From Bacteroidales bacterium UBA1179 (GTDB lineage: Bacteria; Bacteroidota; Bacteroidia; Bacteroidales; Bacteroidaceae), in assembly GCA_002309915.1 (NCBI GenBank), contig DBYT01000131.1:281-38330 (forward strand): a DNA stretch of 38,050 nt. The letters are read 5' to 3'. Below, one piece after another: positions 24,089-32,721 of the stretch. How positions within the stretch are numbered: the first letter of the stretch is position 1; each line of letters opens with the position of its first letter. A model generated the notes under the pieces. That model was not told where the DNA came from. It made no database searches and saw only the letters and a program-made list of their open reading frames with translations. Made by a program: the position numbers and the translations under genes.

Positions 24089-25537
24089 ATGGTGACAATT
24101 GGAGAACTTATTGCAGGACTTAAGATACTCAGGACGGTAGGCGATACCGGAGTTGAGGTTACCGATATCCAGCTGGATTCACGCAAGGCAGCCAAGGGAT
24201 GCCTGTTCGTGGCCATGCGCGGTACGACCGTTGACGGTCATCAGTTCATACCCAAGGCTATAGAGTTGGGTGCAACATCTGTTTTGTGTGAGGTCATGCC
24301 CGATGAGACTGCAAAGGGAGTGACTTACATACAGGTGCCTGACTGCGAGGATGTGGTGGGCACGGTAGCCACAAGGTTCTTCGGCAACCCCACAGACAAG
24401 GTCAAACTGGTGGGCGTTACCGGCACCAACGGCAAGACCACGATCGCCACATTGCTTTATAACATGTTCCGCAAGTTCGGATACAAGACAGGCCTGCTGT
24501 CAACGGTATGCAATTACATAGACGGTGAGCCCATTCCTGCCGATCACACCACCCCCGATGCAGTGACGCTGAACCGTCTGCTGGGACGTATGGCCGATGA
24601 AGGGTGCAAGTACGTATTCATGGAGTGCAGCTCGCACGCCATAGTACAGAAGCGCATTGGCGGACTCAAGTATGCCGGCGGCATATTCACCAACCTGACT
24701 CGTGACCATCTGGATTACCATAAGACGGTTGAGAACTACCTCAAGGCCAAGAAGAAGTTCTTTGACGATATGCCCAAGGATGCTTTCGTGGTTACCAATC
24801 TGGACGATAAGAACGGTCTGGTCATGACACAGAACACCAAGGCCAAGGTTACCACATACTCCCTGCGCAGCATGAGCGATTTCAAGGGCCGTCTGCTGGA
24901 GTCCGGTTTTGACGGGATGCTGCTGGAGATAAACGGACGTGAGGTGTTCCTCAAGTTCATAGGCAAGTTCAACGCAAGCAACCTGCTGGCCGTCTATGGA
25001 ACGGCAGTCAACCTGGGCCGAGACCCGATGGAGGTGCTCACCGTGATGAGTACCCTGGTTCCGGTGAACGGCCGTTTCGATGCAATACGCTCACCCAAGG
25101 GTTTCACCGCAATTGTGGATTACGCACATACCCCCGATGCCCTGACCAACGTACTCACCACAATCGTGGATGTTCTGGATGGCAAGGGCCAGATAATAAC
25201 CGTTGTGGGTGCCGGCGGCAACCGCGACAAGGGCAAGCGCCCGCTTATGGCCAAGGAGAGCGTCAAATACAGCGACAAGGTGATAATCACATCCGATAAC
25301 CCCCGTTTTGAGGAGCCTCAGGATATAATAAACGATATGCTGGCCGGTCTTACCAAGGAGGATATGCAGAAGGTGATATCCATTGTTGACCGCCGCGAGG
25401 CCATACGTACCGCATGCATGATTGCACAGGCCGGCGATGTTATCCTGGTGGCCGGCAAGGGTCATGAGGATTATCAGGAGATAAAGGGAGTCAAGCACCA
25501 TTTTGACGACCATGAGGTTATTCGTGAATGCTTTTAA
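24089..25537 (+). CDS. murE: UDP-MurNAc-L-Ala-D-Glu:meso-diaminopimelate ligase MurE
   Basis: 482 residues. It adds the third residue to the peptidoglycan stem peptide using ATP. The P-loop GVTGTNGKTT, the ECSSHAIVQKRI block, the DYAHTPDAL motif and the substrate-specificity motif DNPR are present; DNPR indicates meso-diaminopimelate rather than lysine. ATG 24089 is preferred; a GTG at 24080 overlapping the ftsI stop would add three residues and cannot be excluded. murF, which often follows murE, is absent; mraY comes next after 11 nt. Confidence 0.95.
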   Translation: MVTIGELIAGLKILRTVGDTGVEVTDIQLDSRKAAKGCLFVAMRGTTVDGHQFIPKAIELGATSVLCEVMPDETAKGVTYIQVPDCEDVVGTVATRFFGNPTDKVKLVGVTGTNGKTTIATLLYNMFRKFGYKTGLLSTVCNYIDGEPIPADHTTPDAVTLNRLLGRMADEGCKYVFMECSSHAIVQKRIGGLKYAGGIFTNLTRDHLDYHKTVENYLKAKKKFFDDMPKDAFVVTNLDDKNGLVMTQNTKAKVTTYSLRSMSDFKGRLLESGFDGMLLEINGREVFLKFIGKFNASNLLAVYGTAVNLGRDPMEVLTVMSTLVPVNGRFDAIRSPKGFTAIVDYAHTPDALTNVLTTIVDVLDGKGQIITVVGAGGNRDKGKRPLMAKESVKYSDKVIITSDNPRFEEPQDIINDMLAGLTKEDMQKVISIVDRREAIRTACMIAQAGDVILVAGKGHEDYQEIKGVKHHFDDHEVIRECF

Positions 25538-25548
25538 AAATGGTATAG

Positions 25549-26835
25549 ATGCTGTACAGTCTGTTTGAATACTTGAAGAATGCCGGAGTTGATATTCCGG
25601 GCGGAGGAATGTTCAGTTATGTGACCTTCAGAGCCATTTTCGCTCTGGTCATGTCACTGGTTGTGTCATGCTGGTTCGGCAGTCATTTCATTGACATGCT
25701 CAAGAAACGTAACATATCCGAGACGCAGCGTGACGTGAAACTGGATCCGTTCGGCGTGACCAAGAAGGGCGTACCCACTATGGGCGGTGTGATTATCATA
25801 GTGGCTATCCTGCTTCCCTGTGTCCTGATAGGTGACCTGAAGAATGTCTATATGTGGCTCATGCTCATAACCACCGTAATTCTAGGTGTCATTGGTTTTG
25901 CCGATGATTACATCAAGACATTCCGCGGTAACAAGGACGGTCTGAACGGCTGGCTCAAGGTTACAGGCCAGTTGGCACTGGGTCTGATAGTGGGCCTGAC
26001 TCTGCGTTACAGCCCGCAGGTGGTTATCAACGAGAAGGTTGAGACACGCATAGAGAACAACACCGAGATAGTTGTCAAGACTCCCGATGTCAAATCAACC
26101 CGTACCACCATACCGTTCTTCAAGAACCATAACCTTAACTATGCCGACGCATTCGGCTGGCTGGGTGAAAATACCAAGTACAAGGCCGGATGGATATTCT
26201 TTGTGTTGCTCACCCTCTTTGTGGTGACCGCGGTATCCAACGGTTCCAACCTGAATGACGGCATGGACGGCATGGCTGCAGGTAACAGCGCCATAATAGG
26301 AGTGACGCTGGGTATTCTGGCATACGTATCCAGTAACGTCGTGACCGCCAGTCACTTTGACCTTATGTATGTGCCCGGAAGCCAGGAGGTGGTTGTATAT
26401 CTGGCCGCATTCGTGGGTGCTCTGATAGGTTTCCTGTGGTTCAACTCATACCCGGCACAGATATTCATGGGCGATACGGGCAGTCTGACCATAGGCGGTA
26501 TCATTGCTGTGGCAGCGCTCTGCATACACAAGGAACTGCTGCTTCCAATACTGTGCGGCGTGTTCCTGGTGGAGAGCCTGTCTGTCATTTGCCAGCGTTT
26601 CTATTACAAGTTGGGTAAACGCAAGGGTGTGCATCAGCGCATATGGAAGCGTACTCCCATACATGACCATTACCGTACAAGCATGGAACAGGTGCTCAAG
26701 GCCGATCCTACAAGCACCGTAAAGTTCCACGGTAATGACAACAAGTTACAGTTTGAGACCAAGATAACGCTCAGGACCTGGATCATAAGCATAGGTCTTG
26801 CAGCACTGACAATATTGACCTTGAAAATCAGATGA
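25549..26835 (+). CDS. mraY: Phospho-MurNAc-pentapeptide transferase MraY
   Basis: 428 residues, longer than the ~360 of E. coli MraY. A polytopic inner-membrane enzyme that makes lipid I from UDP-MurNAc-pentapeptide and undecaprenyl phosphate. Catalytic signatures are GFADDYIKTFRGN, SNLNDGMDGMAAG and PAQIFMGDTGSL. An inserted hydrophilic stretch of about 50 residues (after LRYSPQVV to the NYADAFGW segment) accounts for the extra length. The C-terminal histidine motif reads PIHDHY rather than PLHHHF as in E. coli; I believe this variant occurs in the phylum but cannot verify it. The stop overlaps murD by 4 nt. Confidence 0.96.
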   Translation: MLYSLFEYLKNAGVDIPGGGMFSYVTFRAIFALVMSLVVSCWFGSHFIDMLKKRNISETQRDVKLDPFGVTKKGVPTMGGVIIIVAILLPCVLIGDLKNVYMWLMLITTVILGVIGFADDYIKTFRGNKDGLNGWLKVTGQLALGLIVGLTLRYSPQVVINEKVETRIENNTEIVVKTPDVKSTRTTIPFFKNHNLNYADAFGWLGENTKYKAGWIFFVLLTLFVVTAVSNGSNLNDGMDGMAAGNSAIIGVTLGILAYVSSNVVTASHFDLMYVPGSQEVVVYLAAFVGALIGFLWFNSYPAQIFMGDTGSLTIGGIIAVAALCIHKELLLPILCGVFLVESLSVICQRFYYKLGKRKGVHQRIWKRTPIHDHYRTSMEQVLKADPTSTVKFHGNDNKLQFETKITLRTWIISIGLAALTILTLKIR

Positions 26836-28178
26836 GAATTATGTCACAGAAGAAGATTGTTGTTCTGGGTGCAGGAGAGAGTGGTACAGGTGCCGCCATA
26901 TTGGCTAAGGCCAAGGGATTTGACGTGTTTGTATCGGACCTGTCGGAGATTAAGGAACATTACCGTAATGAACTGGACCTGCGCGGAATAGAGTGGGAAC
27001 AGAAACAGCATACCGAGGAGCGTATCCTGGCTGCTGATGAGGTAATCAAGAGTCCGGGTATCCCCAAGGAGGCTCCCATAATACAGAAACTCATGGCCCA
27101 GGGTACCCCTATCATATCGGAGATAGAGTTTGCCGGCCGGTACACAAACGCCAAGATGATATGCATCACCGGATCGAACGGCAAGACCACGACCACATCG
27201 CTCATTTACCATATATTCAAGATGGCCGGCATGAACGTGGGCCTGGCCGGTAACATAGGCAGCAGCCTGGCATGGCAGGTGGCCGAGAAGAACTTTGACT
27301 ACTATGTCATTGAGTTGAGCAGTTTCCAGTTGGATAACATGTATGACTTCAAGGCTGATATTGCCATCCTCATGAACATAACCCCCGATCATCTGGACCG
27401 TTATGACCATGAGATGCAGAACTATGTTGACGCCAAGATGCGCGTAATCCGCAACCAGACCAAGGATGACGCTTTCGTTTACTGGAGCGATGATCCCATC
27501 ATCACCCGTGAACTCAAGAAGTACGGTCTGCAGGCTACCCTCTATCCCTTCGCAGAGGCCAAGAGGGAAGATCTGGCAGCTTATGTCGAGGACGAAACCC
27601 TTTACTTTACCAAGCCTTACGCCTTCAACATGGAGCAGGAGTCACTCTCGCTCACAGGCAAGCATAACCTCTACAACTCAATGGCTGCGGGAATATCGGC
27701 CAACATAGCCGGTATCAAGAGCGAGACAATACGTAAGGCCCTGCAGACATTCCAGGGCGTGGAGCACCGTCTGGAGCGTGTGACCCGCGTGAACGGAGTT
27801 GATTTCATCAATGACTCCAAGGCTACCAACGTGAACAGTTGCTGGTATGCCCTGCAGAGCATGCCTGTAAAGTGCGTGCTGATTCTGGGAGGTAAGGACA
27901 AGGGCAATGACTACAATGAGATAGCCGACCTGGTACGCGAGAAATGCTGTGGTCTGGTCTATATGGGTCTGCACAATGAGAAACTGCACGGTTTCTTTGA
28001 CGGATTCGGACTTCCCGTGGCCGATGTGCAGTCAATGAAGGATGCGGTTGATGCTGCATACAAGATGGCTCACCCGGGTGAGATCGTGCTGCTGAGTCCC
28101 TGCTGTGCCAGCTTTGACCTATTCAAGAGTTACGAGGACCGCGGCGAACAGTTCAAGGCTTGCGTGAGAGCATTGTAA
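26832..28178 (+). CDS. murD: UDP-MurNAc-L-alanine:D-glutamate ligase MurD
   Basis: 448 residues. A cytoplasmic ATP-dependent ligase adding D-Glu to UDP-MurNAc-L-Ala. The N-terminal Rossmann motif VVLGAGESGTGAA, the P-loop ITGSNGKTTTTSL, the NITPDHLDRYD segment, NDSKATN and LILGGKDKG are diagnostic. The start overlaps the mraY stop (ATGA); a second ATG at 26841 is possible. Confidence 0.97.
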   Translation: MRIMSQKKIVVLGAGESGTGAAILAKAKGFDVFVSDLSEIKEHYRNELDLRGIEWEQKQHTEERILAADEVIKSPGIPKEAPIIQKLMAQGTPIISEIEFAGRYTNAKMICITGSNGKTTTTSLIYHIFKMAGMNVGLAGNIGSSLAWQVAEKNFDYYVIELSSFQLDNMYDFKADIAILMNITPDHLDRYDHEMQNYVDAKMRVIRNQTKDDAFVYWSDDPIITRELKKYGLQATLYPFAEAKREDLAAYVEDETLYFTKPYAFNMEQESLSLTGKHNLYNSMAAGISANIAGIKSETIRKALQTFQGVEHRLERVTRVNGVDFINDSKATNVNSCWYALQSMPVKCVLILGGKDKGNDYNEIADLVREKCCGLVYMGLHNEKLHGFFDGFGLPVADVQSMKDAVDAAYKMAHPGEIVLLSPCCASFDLFKSYEDRGEQFKACVRAL

Positions 28179-28187
28179 TTAAAGGAT

Positions 28188-29462
28188 ATGGAGAATACTG
28201 AGGATAAACCCAAGCGCAGACAACTGCTTAACGGAGACCGTACCATCTGGACCATGGTCTTCATACTGTGCCTGATATCTCTGATTGAGGTGTTCAGTGC
28301 CAGCAGCCGTCTTACATTCGGCAAGAGCAGTTTCCTGGCACCTATCATTTCACATACCATGCACCTGTGCATAGGTCTGGGTGGTATGTGGCTGGTGCAT
28401 CTGCTCCACTACAAGTGGTACAAGTTGTTCCCTGTATTACTCGTGCCCCTGTCAATACTGCTGCTGGGTTACCTGTCCATGCGCGGTATGGGTTCATCGG
28501 GTGCCGAGCGCTGGATCAATCTGGGATTCTTCCAGCTGCAGCCGTCGGAACTGGGAAAGATAGGTGTCATAATGACGGTGGCCTACTGGCTCTCCAAACT
28601 CAAACCCGAGGATGAACTCAGCCAGGCCAACACATTCTGGAAGATATTGGCTCTGACAGGACTGGTGGACCTGCTTATTGTGGGTGAGAACCTCTCCACT
28701 GCCGTACTTCTGGCCGGAGTGATTTTCGTGATGATGATACTGGGCGGTATAGCATGGCGCAGGATGCTGGCCCTGACGGGCGTGGTTGTGGGTGCTGGAA
28801 TAGTGGCGGTGGTGATACTGCTCTTTGTTCCGGCGCAGACCATACGCGACTCCAAGATTATACCTTCACGTGCCACCACATGGCAGGCGCGTCTGCAGGA
28901 TTTCAGCCAGACAAAGAATAAGCCCAGTGCATACGAGTATGCCAAACTGGTGGCTCCCGAGAAGCCGCAGGAGACTCATGCCAACATAGCCATTGCAACC
29001 AGTAACATATTGGGCAAGGGTCCGGGCAACTCTGATGAACGTGATTATCTGCAGGAGGCCAGTTGTGACTTCATCTATGCAATCATCATAGAGGAACTGG
29101 GTGTCCTGGGAGGTGTGGCAGTGATGCTGGTTTATATAGTACTGTTGTTCAGGGTGGGTCGAATAGCCACCAGGTGCAAGGAGAAATATCCCGCTTATCT
29201 GGCTATGGGACTGGGCATGCTACTGGGACTTCAGGCGTTCATAAACATGTCGGTGGCTGTGGGTCTGTTCCCGGTTACAGGACAGCCGCTGCCGCTTATA
29301 AGCAAGGGAGGAACATCGGTCCTGATGACAAGCGGATGCATAGGAATGCTGCTGGGCATCAGCAACACCCTTGACAAGGAGGCTCGCGGAGAGCAGGTGC
29401 TGGGTACGGATGCCGATATCCCCGCACCGGTTGACGGAAATGAATCATTTGACGAGAAATAA
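28188..29462 (+). CDS. ftsW: Septal peptidoglycan glycosyltransferase FtsW
   Basis: 424 residues of the SEDS family with about ten membrane helices. It polymerises lipid II glycan strands with the cognate FtsI PBP. SEDS features are the RWINLGFFQLQPSELGKI block, the ANIAIATSNILGKGPGNS loop, the DFIYAIIIEELG motif with conserved acidic residues, and FPVTGQPLPLISKGGTS. The C-terminal ~30 residues are polar. It lies 9 nt after murD and 10 nt before the murG-murC fusion. Confidence 0.96.
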   Translation: MENTEDKPKRRQLLNGDRTIWTMVFILCLISLIEVFSASSRLTFGKSSFLAPIISHTMHLCIGLGGMWLVHLLHYKWYKLFPVLLVPLSILLLGYLSMRGMGSSGAERWINLGFFQLQPSELGKIGVIMTVAYWLSKLKPEDELSQANTFWKILALTGLVDLLIVGENLSTAVLLAGVIFVMMILGGIAWRRMLALTGVVVGAGIVAVVILLFVPAQTIRDSKIIPSRATTWQARLQDFSQTKNKPSAYEYAKLVAPEKPQETHANIAIATSNILGKGPGNSDERDYLQEASCDFIYAIIIEELGVLGGVAVMLVYIVLLFRVGRIATRCKEKYPAYLAMGLGMLLGLQAFINMSVAVGLFPVTGQPLPLISKGGTSVLMTSGCIGMLLGISNTLDKEARGEQVLGTDADIPAPVDGNESFDEK

Positions 29463-29472
29463 AACATAATAT

Positions 29473-31977
29473 ATGGAGGCAAAACCAAGAATAATTATCA
29501 GCGGTGGCGGAACGGGAGGACATATCTTCCCTGCAGTGTCAATAGCGCATGCAATCAAGGCGCTAAACCCGGAGGCGGAGATCCTCTTTGTGGGAGCCGA
29601 GGGCCGTATGGAGATGCAGCGCGTGCCGCAGGCGGGTTTCAATATAAAAGGACTGCCCATTTGCGGATTTGACCGCAAGAACCCGTTAAAGAATATAGTG
29701 GTACTGTTCAAGATAATGCGAAGCCAGATGATGGCTCGCCGCATAATACGTCAGTTCCGCCCCATGGTGGCAGTGGGAGTGGGCGGTTACGCCAGCGGAC
29801 CGACTTTGAGCATAGCAGGAAAGATGGGTATACCCACACTGCTTCAGGAGCAGAACTCATACGCCGGCGTTACCAACAAGCTGCTGGCCAAGAAGGCCTC
29901 CAAGATATGCGTGGCATATGACGGCATGGACCGTTTCTTCCCTGCCGACAAGATAATCAAGACCGGTAACCCGGTACGTCCCACTCTTACCAAAGGCGGA
30001 ATTACACGCAAGAAAGCCAGCGCGGCTATGGGACTTGATCCCGACAAGAGAACGGTACTTATTGTGGGAGGCAGCCTTGGAGCCCGTACTCTCAATGAGA
30101 GTGTGATGGCAAACCTGGACCTGATACGTATGTCTTATGACGTGCAGTTCGTATGGCAGACAGGCAAGTACTACTTTGAGGAGATGAAGAGCCGCCTGTC
30201 AGCTGAGCAGCCGGTTGATAACCTTTTCCCCACGGAGTTCGTACAGGATATGGATCAGGCTTACGCTGCCGCCGACCTGGTGATTTCACGTGCCGGTGCA
30301 GGTACAATATCAGAGCTTTGCCTGCTGGGCAAGCCGGTCATCCTGGTTCCGTCACCCAATGTGGCTGAGGACCATCAGACCAAGAACGCCCTGGCTCTGG
30401 CAGATAGGGACGCCGCAATACATATACGTGATGTTGATGCAAAGAAGGAACTGATTCCGGCTGCCATCGATCTTGTAAAGGATGAACCCCGTCTCAAGCA
30501 GCTGCATGACAACATACTCAAGCTGGCCATGTATGACTCGGCCGAGATTATTGCCCGTGAGGTGCTGAAACTGGCCGGTTACGGAAGCGGTTCACTCAGT
30601 CTGGATGACATAAAGTCCGTATACTTTGTGGGTGCCGGAGGTATAGGAATGAGCGCTCTGGTTCGTTACTTCCTGGCCCGCGGATGCAAGGTGGGCGGTT
30701 ATGACAGGACTTCGACCGAACTGACATCGGCCCTTATAAAGGAGGGTGCCATGATAAGTTTCGAGGATGATATAGACAAGGTTGACCCCTGTTTCAAGGA
30801 CCAGGCATCGACACTTGTGGTATATACTCCGGCAATTCCAGCCGACAACAGGATACTGAGCTGGTTCAACATGCACTGTTTTGACGTGCAGAAACGTGCT
30901 CAGGTGCTGGGTACGCTGACCCGCTCACTGGACGGTCTGTGCGTAGCCGGAACACACGGCAAGACCACCACATCATCAATGGTGGCTCATATCCTGGACG
31001 GTACCGAGGAGGGTTGTAACGCATTTCTGGGCGGTATTCTCAAGAACATAGGCAGCAACCTTATGATATCCAACAAGAGCCGTCGCGTGGTAATCGAGGC
31101 CGATGAGTTTGACCGCTCGTTCCATCATCTGACTCCGCTGCGTACGGTCATCACTGCCGTCGATGCCGATCATCTGGATATTTACGGCACTTATGAGGCT
31201 TATGTGGAGAGTTTCCGCAAATATACTTCACTCATAAAGCCGGGCGGTGACCTGATACTGCATGTGGGACTTGCCGACAAGGTCAAGCCCCAGCTTCAGA
31301 AGGGTGTGAACCTCTATACCTACGGTCTGGATGAGGGTAACTTCCATGCCGCAAACATAAGGATAGGTAACGGTGAACTCAGGTTCGATTACGTATCACC
31401 GCTGGGCAGCATCGCCGATGTCGAACTGGGTGTTCCCATTCCCATCAATGTGGAGAATGCAGTGGCAGCCATGGCTATGGCACAGATGAGCGGTGCACCG
31501 GATGATGTCATCCGTGAGCGTATCGGCTCGTTCCGCGGATGTGACCGCCGTTTTGATTTCCATGTAAAGAAGGCCGACAGGGTTTATCTGAGTGACTATG
31601 CACACCATCCCGAGGAGATCCGCCAGTGCGCCCTGTCACTGCGCAAGCTCTATGCCGACCGCAAGATAACATGTATTTTCCAGCCCCATCTGTATACCCG
31701 CACAAGGGATTTCTACAATGAATTCGCCGACAGCCTCTCGCTGTTTGATGAGGTATGGCTGCTGGAGATATACCCCGCACGCGAGCAACCCATACCGGGT
31801 GTTACAAGCGCGCTTCTGGCAGAGAACATGAAGCCGGGCGTATGCAAGGGTGTTATCTCACGTAACCAGGTTCCTGAACTTGTCAAGTCAATAAAGGATG
31901 ATGTACAGGTGCTGGTAACCCTGGGTGCCGGTGATCTGGAGGATTATGTTGAAACCATAACTGATATTCTCAAATAA
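29473..31977 (+). CDS. MurG-MurC fusion: GlcNAc transferase (lipid II synthesis) joined to UDP-MurNAc:L-alanine ligase
   Basis: One uninterrupted frame of 834 residues holding two complete enzymes. Residues ~1-365 are MurG (G11-G-G-T-G-G-H17, GVGGYASGPT, QEQNSYAGVTNKLLA, ISRAGAGTISEL, AEDHQTKNA), which adds GlcNAc to lipid I on the inner face of the membrane. Residues ~377-834 are MurC (VYFVGAGGIGMSALVRYFLA, P-loop GTHGKTTTSSM, EADEFDRSF, DYAHHPEEIR, LGAGDLEDYV), which adds L-Ala to UDP-MurNAc. The linker is about 11 residues, GYGSGSLSL. No ATG lies near the MurC start; the only nearby alternative is GTG at 30562. Genes murG and murC are normally adjacent in this order, so loss of the murG stop would explain the fusion. 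ftsQ follows after 1 nt. Confidence 0.93.
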   Translation: MEAKPRIIISGGGTGGHIFPAVSIAHAIKALNPEAEILFVGAEGRMEMQRVPQAGFNIKGLPICGFDRKNPLKNIVVLFKIMRSQMMARRIIRQFRPMVAVGVGGYASGPTLSIAGKMGIPTLLQEQNSYAGVTNKLLAKKASKICVAYDGMDRFFPADKIIKTGNPVRPTLTKGGITRKKASAAMGLDPDKRTVLIVGGSLGARTLNESVMANLDLIRMSYDVQFVWQTGKYYFEEMKSRLSAEQPVDNLFPTEFVQDMDQAYAAADLVISRAGAGTISELCLLGKPVILVPSPNVAEDHQTKNALALADRDAAIHIRDVDAKKELIPAAIDLVKDEPRLKQLHDNILKLAMYDSAEIIAREVLKLAGYGSGSLSLDDIKSVYFVGAGGIGMSALVRYFLARGCKVGGYDRTSTELTSALIKEGAMISFEDDIDKVDPCFKDQASTLVVYTPAIPADNRILSWFNMHCFDVQKRAQVLGTLTRSLDGLCVAGTHGKTTTSSMVAHILDGTEEGCNAFLGGILKNIGSNLMISNKSRRVVIEADEFDRSFHHLTPLRTVITAVDADHLDIYGTYEAYVESFRKYTSLIKPGGDLILHVGLADKVKPQLQKGVNLYTYGLDEGNFHAANIRIGNGELRFDYVSPLGSIADVELGVPIPINVENAVAAMAMAQMSGAPDDVIRERIGSFRGCDRRFDFHVKKADRVYLSDYAHHPEEIRQCALSLRKLYADRKITCIFQPHLYTRTRDFYNEFADSLSLFDEVWLLEIYPAREQPIPGVTSALLAENMKPGVCKGVISRNQVPELVKSIKDDVQVLVTLGAGDLEDYVETITDILK

Positions 31978-31978
31978 G

Positions 31979-32716
31979 GTGCTTAAGAAGATACTGTCCA
32001 TATTATCGGTGGTTGTGCTGGCCGGATATCTGGTATATTCGGTTCTGGCCATGACTGACAGGCATGAGGATTCCCGTCTGTGCCGCGGTGTGGACCTGCA
32101 TATCACGGACAGTCTTCATTTTGACCTTATTGATGAGGAGATGGTTCTGGCAGTGCTTCAGGAGCATTCGATAGATCCTGTCGGCATGCCGCTTGAAGAG
32201 ATAGAACCTGAAAAGATAGAGGCCACACTGCTGATGCATCCGCTGGTGGGCAAGGTACAGTGTTACAAGACCGGCGGCGACATGCTCAGGATAAACCTGT
32301 CCAGTAAGGTACCTCTGGTACGTGTCATCAACAACCGCGGTCAGGATTTTTATGTGGACAGCAGGGGCGAGATACTTACTCAGCGTTCACTTGCGGTTCA
32401 ACTGCCGGTAGCGACCGGATACATAGACCGCCAGTTTGCGGCCGGCGAGTTGCTTGAGGTGGTACGTGTCATAGACCGTTCGGAGTTCTGGAAGGCTCAG
32501 GTGGAGCAGATAAACGTGACCAAGGACGGACAGATTGAACTGGTACCCCGTGTGGGTGACCACCTGCTGATAATCGGCACGGCCGATAACGTTGAGGATA
32601 AGCTGGACCGCCTCATGAACTTCTATGAGAAGGGCCTGGACAACGTGGGCTGGAACAAGTACCGTTCCATAAGCGTGGCCTATGAGAATCAGGTAGTATG
32701 TAAGAAACGAAAATAA
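31979..32716 (+). CDS. ftsQ: Cell division protein FtsQ
   Basis: 245 residues: a short basic N-terminus, one membrane helix (~residues 5-24), then an extracytoplasmic region with a POTRA-like part (FDLIDEEMVLAVLQEHSI ... EKIEATLLMHPLVGKVQCYKTGGDMLRINLSSKVPLVRV) followed by the FtsQ beta domain. It connects early and late divisome proteins, such as FtsL with FtsB-type partners. The start is GTG 31979, 1 nt after the previous stop; no ATG lies before the membrane helix. Confidence 0.92.
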   Translation: MLKKILSILSVVVLAGYLVYSVLAMTDRHEDSRLCRGVDLHITDSLHFDLIDEEMVLAVLQEHSIDPVGMPLEEIEPEKIEATLLMHPLVGKVQCYKTGGDMLRINLSSKVPLVRVINNRGQDFYVDSRGEILTQRSLAVQLPVATGYIDRQFAAGELLEVVRVIDRSEFWKAQVEQINVTKDGQIELVPRVGDHLLIIGTADNVEDKLDRLMNFYEKGLDNVGWNKYRSISVAYENQVVCKKRK

Positions 32717-32721
32717 TATAG

